Notes: generated from the letters alone by a model not told the origin. A stretch of DNA of 64,000 nt from Thiobacillus sp. SCUT-2 (GCF_035621355.1 NZ_CP141769.1:1116001-1180000); one strand, 5' to 3'; shown: positions 34,175 to 43,181, numbered from the stretch's first letter. Translations and numbers: made by a program.

Positions 34175-34449
34175 GCGCCAGGTTGCGCCGTCGGGCCGAA
34201 CGCCGCGCGGGCTTGATCGCGCAGGCGGAGGCGCAGCGCGATGCGCTGGCGCGCGGCGTCGATCGCTGGCGTGGGCCGCTCGCCCTGGCCGATCGCGGGA
34301 TCGACGCGCTGCGCAGCATCGGGCGTCATCCCGGATGGGTGCTTGGCGGCGTCGTTCTGCTTGCCGCCGTGCGGCCGCGGCGTGCCGGCAGGTGGGCGCG
34401 ATGGCTGTGGACGGCGTGGCAGATCGGGCGTCGGCTGGCCGGCCGATGA
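34171..34449 (+). CDS. YqjK-like protein
   Basis: A 92-aa Arg-rich basic protein (MSARLRRRAERRAGLIAQAE) with a short hydrophobic segment near residues 55-66. Its size and position after yqjD- and yqjE-like genes match the YqjK family. The ATG overlaps the YqjE-like stop. Confidence 0.72.
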   Translation: MSARLRRRAERRAGLIAQAEAQRDALARGVDRWRGPLALADRGIDALRSIGRHPGWVLGGVVLLAAVRPRRAGRWARWLWTAWQIGRRLAGR

Positions 34450-34590
34450 GGCGGGTCGTTCCGGCGTCGAGCCGTCCTGAATGCGTCTAAAGTAAAAACA
34501 CCAGGCAGCGCGTCGGCGGCAGCGCTGCCGGCCGTCATGTCATCGTCCGCCAAGCGTTTCAGTGCATCCCTTTATGACAGGAGAACGAAC

Positions 34591-35253
34591 ATGCGCTACC
34601 TGCCCCTGGTCTTGTCCCTGCTGCTCGTGCCGTCCGCTGCCGTCCGCGCCGACGTCAGCGTCGGCGTCGGCATCAGCGTGCCCGGCGTCAGCATCGGCAT
34701 CAACGTGCCGGCCTATCCCAGGCTCGTTCGGATACCGGGCTATCCGGTCTATTACGACCCGCGCATCCACCTGAACCTGTTCTTCTACGACGGCCTTTAC
34801 TGGGTCTTCCAGGGCGACCACTGGTATGTGAGCAGCTGGTACGACGGCCCCTGGGACCTGGTCGACCCGTACGACGTGCCGCTCTTCGTGCTGCGCGTCC
34901 CGGTCCGCTACTACCGCGTGGCGCCGCCGTTCTTCCATGGCTGGCGTCCCGACGCACCGCCGCGCTGGGGCGAGCACTGGGGGCCGGACTGGGAACGGCA
35001 GCGCGGCGGCTGGGATCGCTGGGATCGTCGCGCTGCGCCGCGTCCTGCGCCGTTGCCGAGCTATCAGCGGCCTTACACGGGTGAGCGCTATCCGCGCGAA
35101 CCCGAGCAGCAGCGCTCGATCCGCACCGAGCGCTACCGCTATCAGCCGCGCGAGCCGGTGGGGCGCGAGCATTTCCAGCAGCAGCAACGGCCGGGCGGTC
35201 CGCAGGAGCGCGGCCGCGACGGGCGCGGCGATCACGGGCCGGATCGCCGCTAG
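34591..35253 (+). CDS. Exported Trp/Tyr- and Pro/Arg-rich protein of unknown function
   Basis: A 220-aa protein with a Sec signal peptide (MRYLPLVLSLLLVPSAAVRA). The mature part has repeats of Gly-Val-Ser (VGVGISVPGVSIGINVP), an aromatic block (YDGLYWVFQGDHWYVSSWYDGPW) like those in small periplasmic proteins with YxWxxGxW patterns, and a disordered tail rich in Arg, Gln, Pro and Gly. I do not recognise a function. A ribosome site ACAGGAGAAC precedes the ATG. Confidence 0.8.
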   Translation: MRYLPLVLSLLLVPSAAVRADVSVGVGISVPGVSIGINVPAYPRLVRIPGYPVYYDPRIHLNLFFYDGLYWVFQGDHWYVSSWYDGPWDLVDPYDVPLFVLRVPVRYYRVAPPFFHGWRPDAPPRWGEHWGPDWERQRGGWDRWDRRAAPRPAPLPSYQRPYTGERYPREPEQQRSIRTERYRYQPREPVGREHFQQQQRPGGPQERGRDGRGDHGPDRR

Positions 35254-35262
35254 GGTACGCGA

Positions 35263-35577
35263 ATGCTGGTGACGTTCACGTGCAAGGCCTACGCCGATAT
35301 CACGATGTTCGGCGAGGTGGCGCTGACGATGCTGAAGATGATGGGGCACAGCCCGACGGTTCCGGGCGCCATCCTGGCCGAGGACGTGCCGGCGGCGCTC
35401 GAGCGCCTGGAGGGCGCGATCGCTGCGGTGCGGCAGGCCGAGATGACGACGGCGCCGAAGAAGGCGCCGAGCGATGATGCGGACGAGGTCCCGGTCAGCC
35501 TGGCCCACCGGGCGTTGCCGCTGATCGAGTTGCTGACCGCCGCGGCGCGGCAACGCTGCGACGTGATGTGGAAGTGA
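35263..35577 (+). CDS. DUF1840 family protein
   Basis: A 104-aa protein beginning MLVTFTCKAYADITMFGEVAL and containing LLKMMGHS-like and IPAHRALPLIELL-like segments (here LKMMGHSPTVPGAI and SLAHRALPLIELL) of the betaproteobacterial DUF1840 family. Function unknown. It lies 9 bases after the exported protein gene. Confidence 0.85.
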   Translation: MLVTFTCKAYADITMFGEVALTMLKMMGHSPTVPGAILAEDVPAALERLEGAIAAVRQAEMTTAPKKAPSDDADEVPVSLAHRALPLIELLTAAARQRCDVMWK

Positions 35578-35623
35578 CGCGTGTGCCGGCGGGCTCAGCG
35601 CATCGCCATGTCGCGCGCCGCGT

Positions 35624-36421
35624 TCACCACTTCACCACGTGCACGTTGTTGAGCGTGCGGCCGAGGAAGCGCTCGCCGATGGTCTGGAAGCGGAGCGGCA
35701 CGTCGGTGACGTAGAAATCGTAGCGCGGCTGGCCGGGACCCGGGTTGGCGAGATGCGTCTCGGCCAGCACCGCGGCGACCTGCTCGGCCATCGCCTCCGC
35801 GGAATCGACGAGGTTCACGGCGTCGCCGACCACCTGCCGCAGCAGCGGCTTCAGCAGCGGGTAGTGGGTGCAGCCGAGCACCAGCGTGTCGATGTGCTCG
35901 GCGAGCAGCGGCTTCATGTATTCCTGCGCGGTCAGGCGGGTGACTTCGTGGTCGAGCCAGCCTTCCTCCACGAGCGGGACGAACAGCGGACAAGCCTGCG
36001 AATGGATGCGCGAGTCGGGCGCGTAGTCGTGGATCGCGCGCGCATAGGCATTGCTGTTGATCGTCGTCGGGGTACCGATGACGCCGATTTTCCGGCCGCC
36101 GCGCGCCGACACCGCGCCGGCGTCGATCACGTCGAGCACCGGCACCGGCGAGAGGTCCTTGACCACCTGCGCGGCAACCGCCGCCATGGTGTTGCAGGCG
36201 ATGACCAGCAGCTTGACCTCTTTCTCCAGCAGGAACTGCGCGATCTGCGTGGTGAAATGCGCGATCGTCTCGACGGACTTCACGCCATAGGGGACGCGCG
36301 CCGTGTCGCCGAAATACACGATGTTTTCAAAGGGCAGGCGCTCCATCAGCGCGCGCACCACGGTCAGCCCGCCGATGCCGGAATCGAATACGCCGATCGG
36401 GGAGTGTGCGTTCGTGGACAT
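35624..36421 (-). CDS. murI: Glutamate racemase
   Basis: Supplies D-glutamate for peptidoglycan. The 265-aa enzyme has both catalytic cysteines in IACNTMAAVA and VLGCTHYPLL, and the SPIGVFDSGIGGLTV N-terminus. ATG 36421 starts the family N-terminus; upstream frame is not supported. Divergent from the transporter gene. Confidence 0.95.
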   Translation of the reverse strand: MSTNAHSPIGVFDSGIGGLTVVRALMERLPFENIVYFGDTARVPYGVKSVETIAHFTTQIAQFLLEKEVKLLVIACNTMAAVAAQVVKDLSPVPVLDVIDAGAVSARGGRKIGVIGTPTTINSNAYARAIHDYAPDSRIHSQACPLFVPLVEEGWLDHEVTRLTAQEYMKPLLAEHIDTLVLGCTHYPLLKPLLRQVVGDAVNLVDSAEAMAEQVAAVLAETHLANPGPGQPRYDFYVTDVPLRFQTIGERFLGRTLNNVHVVKW

Positions 36422-36504
36422 GGATGGCAGGATGGCGGAATGACAAAGCTGGCATTCTACCCGCTGGACCTGTTGCAGAAGCGCGTTTCGAGGCGCCGTT
36501 CCGC

Positions 36505-37122
36505 ATGAGCGGCTGCGGCTGCAATTCGGCGTGCGACGCGGCGTCGCCGGACCCGGGCTACCGGCGCGCGCTGTGGGTCGCACTGGTGCTGAACGTGCTG
36601 ATGTTCGGCGTCGAACTCGTTTCCAGCTTCTCGGCCCACTCGGTGTCGCTGCTGGCCGACGCGGTCGATTTCCTCGGCGACGCCGGCAACTACGGCGTGG
36701 CGCTGTTCGTGCTGGGGCTGGCGCCGGTGTGGCGCTCGCGCAGCGCGCTGTGGAAGGGGGCGCTGATGTTCGGATACGGACTGTTCGTGCTTGGCAAGAC
36801 GGCGTGGCAGTGGTCGGCCGGTGTGGTGCCCGAGCCCGCGATCATGGGCTGGGTGAGTCTCATCGCGCTGGTGGTCAACCTTGGTGTCGCGGTCTTGCTC
36901 TATGCCCACCGCCAGGGTGATGCGCAGGCGCGCTCCGTGTGGCTGTGTTCGCGCAACGATGCGCTCGGCAACATCGCCGTGATGGGCGCGGCGGGTGCGG
37001 TGTGGGCGACCGGGCGGGGCTGGCCCGACATCGCCGTGGCGGTGGCGTTGGCGGCACTCGCGCTGACGTCGGGCGCGGCGGTGATTCGCCATGCGAAGGA
37101 CGAATTGCGGGCCGGGGTGTAA
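36505..37122 (+). CDS. CDF-like cation efflux membrane protein
   Basis: A 205-aa protein with a Cys-rich N-terminus (MSGCGCNSACDAAS) and six hydrophobic helices. HSVSLLADAVDFLGDAGNYG resembles the metal-binding TM2 motif of cation diffusion facilitators. It lacks the cytoplasmic C-terminal domain and is shorter than typical CDF proteins. Zinc, cobalt or another metal may be the substrate. ATG 36505 has no clear SD. Confidence 0.78.
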   Translation: MSGCGCNSACDAASPDPGYRRALWVALVLNVLMFGVELVSSFSAHSVSLLADAVDFLGDAGNYGVALFVLGLAPVWRSRSALWKGALMFGYGLFVLGKTAWQWSAGVVPEPAIMGWVSLIALVVNLGVAVLLYAHRQGDAQARSVWLCSRNDALGNIAVMGAAGAVWATGRGWPDIAVAVALAALALTSGAAVIRHAKDELRAGV

Positions 37123-37368
37123 GCGCGCCGCTCGCGTGGCGAGGGACGCCAGTTCGGACAGCAAGGGGCGAGTTGCTCACCCGTTTCGTGTCGGAAAACC
37201 TTACACCCGGCTTTCTCTCTCTCTCGAGAAAAACGCGACGAATCAGTTGCTTGCATGGGTTCTCCGGAAGTGTGCACGTTCCTTGCTTTCGCGCTGCGGA
37301 ACAAGCAGACGCGCAGCGCCAGCCAAGCGCGCCCGGAAAACACATGGCCATTTCAAGAGGAGGATTCC
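37123..37368. other. Gap between the CDF-like gene and the PEP-CTERM-like gene
   Basis: About 250 bases with no convincing gene. Short frames in it are unlike known proteins. It ends with the AGAGGAGG ribosome site of the next gene. No clear promoter was found. Confidence 0.4.
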
Positions 37369-37995
37369 ATGCGCGCCACCCTGATCACGTCCACGCTTCT
37401 CGTCGCCGGCCTCATCTCCGGCGCTGCCCAGGCCGCCCTCGTCGACCGCGGCGGCGGCCTCATCTACGACACTGACCTCGACGTCACCTGGCTCAAGGAC
37501 GCCAACTACGCCAAGACCAGCGGCTACGACGCCGACGGCCTGATGACCTGGAGCGAGGCCACCACCTGGGCCGCCAACCTCAGTTATTTTGATGCCGTGC
37601 GCAACGTCACCTACGCCGACTGGCGCCTGCCTACGAGCGATACCACCTGTGGAGCCTTCAACTGCTCCAACAGCGAAATGGGGCACCTGTTTTACAACGA
37701 ATTGGGCGGTACCGGAGGGCAATCCATCCTGACCAGCGGCGATCCGGATCTGGCCAAGTTCACCAATTTCCGGAATAGCTTGTATTGGTCCGGTACGGAG
37801 TACGCGCCGGACCCAGCCTACGCGTTTGTCTTCGATACCAACTACGGCCTCCAGGGCGTCGGCTCTAAGTACGGTAGTACGTATGCATTGGCTGTTCGTC
37901 CCGGCGATGTCGCCGCCTTGCCGGAGGCGCAGACCTATGCGCTGATGCTGGCCGGCTTGGGGCTAGTCAGGTGGCGCGCGCGGCGGCGTGGGTGA
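37369..37995 (+). CDS. Secreted DUF1566-type protein with PEP-CTERM-like tail
   Basis: A 208-aa protein: Sec signal peptide (MRATLITSTLLVAGLISGAAQA), a lectin-like DUF1566 region (DTDLDVTWLKDANY, ADWRLPTSD, YWSGTEY, ALAVRPG) and a C-terminus LPEAQTYALMLAGLGLVRWRARRRG. The last part copies the PEP-CTERM exosortase signal (VPEP-TYALMLAGLGLVG-RRR) but with LPEA at the PEP position. Such proteins are sorted and cleaved by EpsH-type exosortases; none is in the window. A strong AGGAGG precedes the ATG. Confidence 0.85.
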   Translation: MRATLITSTLLVAGLISGAAQAALVDRGGGLIYDTDLDVTWLKDANYAKTSGYDADGLMTWSEATTWAANLSYFDAVRNVTYADWRLPTSDTTCGAFNCSNSEMGHLFYNELGGTGGQSILTSGDPDLAKFTNFRNSLYWSGTEYAPDPAYAFVFDTNYGLQGVGSKYGSTYALAVRPGDVAALPEAQTYALMLAGLGLVRWRARRRG

Positions 37996-38022
37996 TTCGG
38001 TGCTTCAGCCCTTCGGGGGCGT

Positions 38023-38050
38023 GGGGGGCGGTAGCCCCCCATTTCGTTTT
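38023..38050. terminator. Terminator between PEP-CTERM-like gene and queG
   Basis: GGGGGGC (38023-38029) pairs with GCCCCCC (38034-38040) across a GGTA loop, followed by ATTTCGTTTT. It follows the plus-strand secreted-protein gene and abuts the queG stop. Confidence 0.75.
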
Positions 38051-39111
38051 CAGTGCCCAGCGGACTGGCGTGCCAACGCCCACACCACGTGCTCCCGCAC
38101 GGTGGCGGACGGGTGGTTCAGCTTCGCACTGAGCGCGGCGCGGATGTCGGGCGAGGGCGATGCGTTGCCCAGCGCGACGGCGATATTGCGCAGCCAGCGT
38201 TCGTGCCCGATGCGGCGGATCGGCGAGCCCGCCAGGCGTTCGTTGAAATCGGCCTCGCTCCAGGCGAACAGCTCGACCAGGCGCGCGCCGTCGAGCCCGT
38301 TCCTCACCGCGAAGTCCGGCAACTCGGCAGTTTGCGCGAAGCGGTTCCACGGACACACCAGCTGGCAGTCGTCGCAGCCGTAGATGCGGTTGCCGATCAG
38401 CGGCCGCAGTTCGGGCGGGATGCTGCCCTTCAGTTCGATGGTGAGATAGGAAATGCAGCGCCGCGCATCGAGCGAATAGGGCGCGACGATCGCCTGGGTG
38501 GGACAGACGTCGAGGCAGGCGCGGCAGGTGCCGCAGTGGCCGGCCTCCGGCGCATCCACCGGCAACGGCAGGTCGGTGTAGATCTCGCCGAGGAAGAACC
38601 ACGAGCCGTGCTGCCGGTTCAGCAGCAGCGTGTGCTTGCCGCGCCAGCCGAGTCCGGATTGCGTGGCGAGCGCCACTTCCATCACCGGCGCGCTGTCGGT
38701 GAAGACGCGATAGCGATGCTCGCCGACAGCGGCGCTGATCTGGTCCGCGAGCGCCTGCAGGCGCTGGCGCAGCACCTTGTGGTAGTCGCGGCCGAGCGCG
38801 TAGCGCGACACGTAGGCCGCCTGTGCGTCGGCCAGCACGGTGTGCGGGTCGGCTCCCGCGGGGGGAAAATAGTCGAGCCGCGCGCTGATGATGCGTACGG
38901 TGCCGGGCACCAGTTCGGCCGGCCGGCTGCGCTTGGTGCCGTGCGCGGCCATATAATCCATTTCGCCATGAAAGCCCCGTTCCAGCCACGCCAGCAGGCC
39001 GGCTTCGGCCTCGGCGAGGTCGCCGTCGGAGATGCCTACCGCGGCGAAGCCGAGCGCGCGGCCCCATTGCTTGATTTGTTCCGCCAACCGGCTTAGATCG
39101 TGCGCATGCAT
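38050..39111 (-). CDS. queG: Epoxyqueuosine reductase
   Basis: Last step of queuosine synthesis in tRNA. The 353-aa enzyme has two [4Fe-4S] motifs (CGTCRACLDVCP, and C-DDCQLVCPW) after the cobalamin-binding N-terminal domain, then a C-terminal HEAT-like region. ATG 39111 lies inside the palindrome ATGCAT, which also gives the tsaE start on the other strand. Divergent queG/tsaE (yjeS/yjeE) is a conserved pair. Confidence 0.94.
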   Translation of the reverse strand: MHAHDLSRLAEQIKQWGRALGFAAVGISDGDLAEAEAGLLAWLERGFHGEMDYMAAHGTKRSRPAELVPGTVRIISARLDYFPPAGADPHTVLADAQAAYVSRYALGRDYHKVLRQRLQALADQISAAVGEHRYRVFTDSAPVMEVALATQSGLGWRGKHTLLLNRQHGSWFFLGEIYTDLPLPVDAPEAGHCGTCRACLDVCPTQAIVAPYSLDARRCISYLTIELKGSIPPELRPLIGNRIYGCDDCQLVCPWNRFAQTAELPDFAVRNGLDGARLVELFAWSEADFNERLAGSPIRRIGHERWLRNIAVALGNASPSPDIRAALSAKLNHPSATVREHVVWALARQSAGH

Positions 39112-39591
39112 AGAACCAATGATACCGTCCGCTGCCGCCGCCATCTTGCCGACGAGGCCGCGACGCTGGCGTTCGGCGCGCAGCTCGCGGCCTCGTTGCA
39201 GCCAGGGATGACGTTCTATCTCGAGGGAGACCTCGGGGCGGGGAAGACCACGCTGGTGCGCGGCGTCCTCCGCGCGCTGGGCTACGGCGGCCGCGTGAAG
39301 AGCCCGACCTACACGCTGGCCGAGACCTACAGCCTGCCTGCGTTTGAGTTGTATCATTTCGACCTGTATCGTATGCACGACCCGCGCGAATGGCTCGATG
39401 CCGGTTTTCGCGACGTCAGCGACGGCCGTGCGGTGAGCCTGATCGAGTGGCCCGAAAAGGCAGCCGGCTGGCTGCCGCCGCCCGACGTGGTGATCCGCCT
39501 GACGATCGCCGACGAGGCGCGCGATATCGAATGCGAGGCGGCGAGCCCGCGCGGCGCACAGTATCTGGAGACATGTTGCACGCACTGCTGA
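39106..39591 (+). CDS. tsaE: tRNA t6A biosynthesis ATPase TsaE
   Basis: A 161-aa P-loop ATPase (LEGDLGAGKTTLVRG, SPTYTLAETY, HFDLYR, IEWPEKA) of the threonylcarbamoyl-adenosine complex. ATG 39106 is used; GTG 39100 is in frame and possible. Its 5' end overlaps the divergent queG start by 6 bases, and its 3' end overlaps amiC by 19 bases. Confidence 0.93.
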   Translation: MHRTNDTVRCRRHLADEAATLAFGAQLAASLQPGMTFYLEGDLGAGKTTLVRGVLRALGYGGRVKSPTYTLAETYSLPAFELYHFDLYRMHDPREWLDAGFRDVSDGRAVSLIEWPEKAAGWLPPPDVVIRLTIADEARDIECEAASPRGAQYLETCCTHC

Positions 39592-40790
39592 AACTCTTCC
39601 TGCTATGCGGCCTGCTGGCGTCGGGCTGGGCCCAGGCGGCCCAGCTCTCCGCCGTCCGCCTGTGGCCCTCGCCCGACTACACGCGGCTGACCCTGGAGGC
39701 ACCGCAGGCCGTCGGCTACAAGTACTTCACGCTGTCCAACCCCGATCGCCTCGTGATCGATCTCGAGGATGTCGAGGCGGGGCCGGCGCTGGACGGTCTG
39801 GCGGCGCAACTGAGCCAGGACGACCCGTTCATCGGGGCGATCCGCGTCGGCATGAACCGGCCCGGCGTGATGCGCCTCGTGCTCGATCTGAAGAGCGCCG
39901 TCAAGCCTTCCGTGTTTCAGCTCGGCCCGCGCGGGCAGTACGGCAATCGGCTGGTCGTGGACCTCTATCCGGCCAAGGCGGACGTGCCTGCCCCCGACAC
40001 AGCGCCACCGATGGCCGAGAGCGAGCGGCCGAAGGCGGGCAAGCCGGCGCGCCCGGAGGCGCCCCGCTTCGCGCGCCTGGTCACGGTCGCGGTCGACGCC
40101 GGCCACGGCGGCGAGGACCCCGGCGCCAGCGGCGCCAACGGCTCGCACGAGAAGGACATCACCCTGGCGCTGGCGAAGAAGCTCAAGCAGAGGATCGATG
40201 CGCAGGAGAACATGCGCGCCGTGCTGATCCGCGACGGCGACTACTTCGTGCCGCTCGGGCAGCGCGTCGTCAAGGCGCGCGCGCTGAAGGCCGACCTCTT
40301 CATGTCGATCCACGCCGACGCCTTCATCAAGCCGCATGCCCGCGGCTCGTCGGTGTTCGCCCTCTCCGAGAATGGCGCGACCTCGGTCGCCGCGCGCTGG
40401 CTGGCCAAGCGCGAGAACGATGCCGACCTGATCGGCGGGGTCAATGTCGATGTCAAGGATCCGTTCCTGAAGCGGACCCTGATCGACCTGTCACAGACCG
40501 CGACGATCAACGACAGCCTGAAGCTGGGGCGCGCGGTGCTGAAGGAGATCGGCACCATCAACACGCTGCACCGGGGCGAGGTCGAGCAGGCCGGTTTTGC
40601 CGTGCTGAAGGCGCCTGACATTCCCTCGATCCTGATCGAGACCGCCTTCATCTCGAATCCTGACGAAGAAAAACGCCTGAACGACCCGGCCTACCAGGAC
40701 AAGCTGGTCGACGCCATCGTCGAGGGCGTCAAGGATTACTTCGACAAGCATCCGTTGACTGCGCCGTCGCGGCTGACGCGCAATCCATGA
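39573..40790 (+). CDS. amiC: N-acetylmuramoyl-L-alanine amidase (AmiC type, AMIN domain)
   Basis: A 405-aa exported amidase: signal peptide (MLHALLKLFLLCGLLASGWAQA), AMIN domain (about residues 25-130), Pro/Ala linker and an Amidase_3 domain with zinc ligands in VDAGHGGEDPGA, EKDITL, SIHADAF and a catalytic Glu in ILIETAFISNP. It splits septal peptidoglycan. tsaE-amiC-mutL-miaA is a classic order; here miaA is 2.9 kb further on. TGA overlaps the hemerythrin ATG. Confidence 0.94.
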   Translation: MLHALLKLFLLCGLLASGWAQAAQLSAVRLWPSPDYTRLTLEAPQAVGYKYFTLSNPDRLVIDLEDVEAGPALDGLAAQLSQDDPFIGAIRVGMNRPGVMRLVLDLKSAVKPSVFQLGPRGQYGNRLVVDLYPAKADVPAPDTAPPMAESERPKAGKPARPEAPRFARLVTVAVDAGHGGEDPGASGANGSHEKDITLALAKKLKQRIDAQENMRAVLIRDGDYFVPLGQRVVKARALKADLFMSIHADAFIKPHARGSSVFALSENGATSVAARWLAKRENDADLIGGVNVDVKDPFLKRTLIDLSQTATINDSLKLGRAVLKEIGTINTLHRGEVEQAGFAVLKAPDIPSILIETAFISNPDEEKRLNDPAYQDKLVDAIVEGVKDYFDKHPLTAPSRLTRNP

Positions 40791-41326
40791 CCGCGAGCCT
40801 GCTCGGGCCGGCGGCCCCGGGCTTCGACCGGCCGCTCGACGTCCTGGAAGCCTGCCATGGCCGCATCGCCCGGCAGTGCGACACCCTCGACCGGCTGCTG
40901 GCGCATCTTCCCGGCCATGGGGCGGACCGCCAGGCGCAGCAGGCCGCACGCGCGGTGCTGGCCTACTTCGACACCGCCGGCGTACATCACCACGACGACG
41001 AGGAGCGCAACCTGTTTCCGCTGCTGGAAGAGGCTGGCGCAGCGGGGACGTGCGACCTGGTCGAGGCGCTGACGCTCGAGCACGACGAGCTGGCGCTGTT
41101 GTGGCAGCATCTGCGCATCCAGCTCGCGCCGATCGCCGAGGGCCGGGCGGCTGACCTGGACGCCCCGCTCACGCAGCGGTTCATCGCCCTCAACCGCAGC
41201 CATCTCGACTTCGAAAACGCGCACGTCCTGCCGCTCGCCCGCGCCGTTCTGGACGCGGCGGCCCGCGAGCGGCTGGGGCGCGCGATGGCGGCGCGGCGCC
41301 GGGTGCCGTTTCCGGAGGCGCCGTGA
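40787..41326 (+). CDS. Hemerythrin-domain protein
   Basis: A 179-aa helical protein with the diiron ligand pattern: His24 (EACHGRI), HHHDDEE at 67-73, EHDE at 98-101 and HLDFEN near residue 146. It likely binds O2, NO or iron. It is inserted between amiC and mutL with 4-base overlaps on both sides, an uncommon place, implying co-transcription with mismatch repair. Confidence 0.87.
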   Translation: MTASLLGPAAPGFDRPLDVLEACHGRIARQCDTLDRLLAHLPGHGADRQAQQAARAVLAYFDTAGVHHHDDEERNLFPLLEEAGAAGTCDLVEALTLEHDELALLWQHLRIQLAPIAEGRAADLDAPLTQRFIALNRSHLDFENAHVLPLARAVLDAAARERLGRAMAARRRVPFPEAP

Positions 41327-43125
41327 GCATCCGCGTCCTGCCCGACGTCCTCATCTCGCAGATCGCCGCCGGCGAGGTGGTCGAACGCCCTGCGTCGGCG
41401 TTGAAGGAGATGCTGGAGAACAGTCTCGACGCCGGCGCGACGGAAATCCAGGTCGAGCTCGAGCAGGGCGGCATCAAGCGGATTCGCGTTTCCGACAACG
41501 GCAGCGGCATTCCACGCGACGAACTGGTGCTCGCACTGACGCGCCACGCCACCAGCAAGATCGCGAGTCTTGCCGATCTCGAGCAGGTCGCGAGCCTGGG
41601 TTTCCGCGGCGAGGCCCTGGCCTCGATCGCCGCGATCGCGCGGGTGCAGCTGGTGAGCCGCGGTGCGGGCGATGCGCATGCCTGGGCGATCCAGGCTGAG
41701 GGCGGCCGCCTCGAGGCATCGTCCCCCGCCGCGCGCGGGCAGGGGACGACGATCGACATCCAGGACCTGTTCTTCAACACGCCGGCGCGGCGCAAGTTTC
41801 TGAAAACCGAGGCGACCGAGTACGCGCACTGCGCCGAAACCGTCCGGCGGCTGGCGCTGGCCCATCCGCAGGTCGCGTTCACGCTCGCGCACAACGGCCG
41901 CACGCAGCTGCGCCTCGGCACCGAATCCGCGGTCGCGCGCGTGCGCCACGTACTGGGCGATGCATTCGAGACGAACGCCATCGCCGTCGAGGCGGCGGCG
42001 GGGCCGCTGCGCGTGTCGGGCTGGGTCGTGCGACCCGCCGCCGCGACGGCCAGCCGCGACGGCCAACACATCTTCGTCAATGGCCGCTACGTGCGCGACA
42101 AGCTGATCGTGCATGCGCTGAAGGAAGCCTACCGCGACGTCCTGCACCATCAGCTCAACCCGGCCTACTGCCTGTTCGTCGAATTGCCGCCGGAGGCCGT
42201 CGACGTCAACGTGCACCCGGCCAAGACCGAGATCCGCTTCCGCGACGGCCGTGGGGTGCACCAGTTCCTGTTCCACGCGGTCGAGCGCATGCTGGCCGCG
42301 CCGGTGACGGCGGACAGCGGGCCGGCCGCGGTACCGGCGGCGCGTCCGGCGTGGACGCCGCCGCAGCAGGCGAGCATGCCCTTGCAGGTCGCCGAGGCCA
42401 TGGCACTCTATGCGCCGCTTGCCGCGCACGCGTTGAGTGGCGCGCCGCCTGCGTCGCAAGCGGCAGAACTCGGCGGTCTGGATTCAGTGCGTGCGGTTGC
42501 GACTGTGGCGCAGCCCTTGCCGGCGGCGTGCGAGGGTGACGTGCCGCCGTTGGGCTACGCACTGGGCCAGCTGCACGGGGTCTACGTGCTGGCGCAGAAC
42601 GCCCACGGGCTGGTGCTGGTCGACATGCACGCGGCGCACGAGCGCGTCGTCTACGAGAAGCTCAAGTCCGCGCTCGACGCCCGTGCAGTGCCGGCGCAGA
42701 CGCTGCTGATTCCGGTCGCGCTGACGGTCGATGCGCGCGACGTCGCGGAGATCAGCCCGCATCTCGACGCACTTGCGGAGATCGGCTTCGAGCTGTCGGT
42801 GAGCTCGCCGACTTCGGTTGCGGTGCGGTCGGTGCCATGGCTGTTGAAGGATGCCGACCCCGTCGAACTGACCCGCGCGGTGCTCGCCGAAGTCGCCGAG
42901 TACGGCGTCGGGCGGCTGCTGGCCGAGCGGCGCAATGAACTGCTGGCGACGCTCGCCTGCCACGGCGCGGTGCGCGCCAACCGGCGCCTGACGCTGCCGG
43001 AAATGAACGCGCTGCTGCGCGAGATGGAGGCGACCGAGCGCGCCGCGCAGTGCAACCACGGGCGCCCGACCTGGTTCCAGCTGAGCCTGCGGGAGCTCGA
43101 CGCGATGTTCATGCGCGGCCGCTGA
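41323..43125 (+). CDS. mutL: DNA mismatch repair protein MutL
   Basis: A 600-aa GHKL ATPase (IAAGEVVERPASALKEMLENSLDAG, DNGSGI, GFRGEAL-SIA) with a C-terminal dimerisation domain. The C-terminal region ends CNHGRPTWFQLSLRELD and lacks an obvious DQHAxxER-like intact endonuclease set (it has DMHAAHERVVYE), resembling the MutH-less type as judged from sequence; this point is uncertain. GTG start with GGAGG upstream, overlapping the hemerythrin stop. Confidence 0.95.
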   Translation: MSIRVLPDVLISQIAAGEVVERPASALKEMLENSLDAGATEIQVELEQGGIKRIRVSDNGSGIPRDELVLALTRHATSKIASLADLEQVASLGFRGEALASIAAIARVQLVSRGAGDAHAWAIQAEGGRLEASSPAARGQGTTIDIQDLFFNTPARRKFLKTEATEYAHCAETVRRLALAHPQVAFTLAHNGRTQLRLGTESAVARVRHVLGDAFETNAIAVEAAAGPLRVSGWVVRPAAATASRDGQHIFVNGRYVRDKLIVHALKEAYRDVLHHQLNPAYCLFVELPPEAVDVNVHPAKTEIRFRDGRGVHQFLFHAVERMLAAPVTADSGPAAVPAARPAWTPPQQASMPLQVAEAMALYAPLAAHALSGAPPASQAAELGGLDSVRAVATVAQPLPAACEGDVPPLGYALGQLHGVYVLAQNAHGLVLVDMHAAHERVVYEKLKSALDARAVPAQTLLIPVALTVDARDVAEISPHLDALAEIGFELSVSSPTSVAVRSVPWLLKDADPVELTRAVLAEVAEYGVGRLLAERRNELLATLACHGAVRANRRLTLPEMNALLREMEATERAAQCNHGRPTWFQLSLRELDAMFMRGR

Positions 43126-43142
43126 AGGTCGGTCTCTGCTAG

Positions 43143-43167
43143 AATTCCGAGTTATTTAGTCAGGTAT
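43143..43167 (+). promoter_or_regulatory. IscR-type-1-like motif upstream of the S24-like gene
   Basis: Positions 43143-43167 match the IscR type 1 consensus (ATASYYGACTRWWWYAGTCRRSTAT) at 20 of 25 positions by hand, with a perfect AGTCAGGTAT half. It ends 14 bases before the ATG. A TAGAAT at 43139-43144 could be a -10. The identity of the regulator is inferred from the motif only. Confidence 0.5.
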
Positions 43168-43181
43168 TACCGAGGTCCCCC

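Noticed and set aside
37091-37384. 97-codon frame between the CDF-like and PEP-CTERM-like genes
   Set aside because: Basic, Cys-containing, domain-free sequence overlapping both neighbours in other frames.
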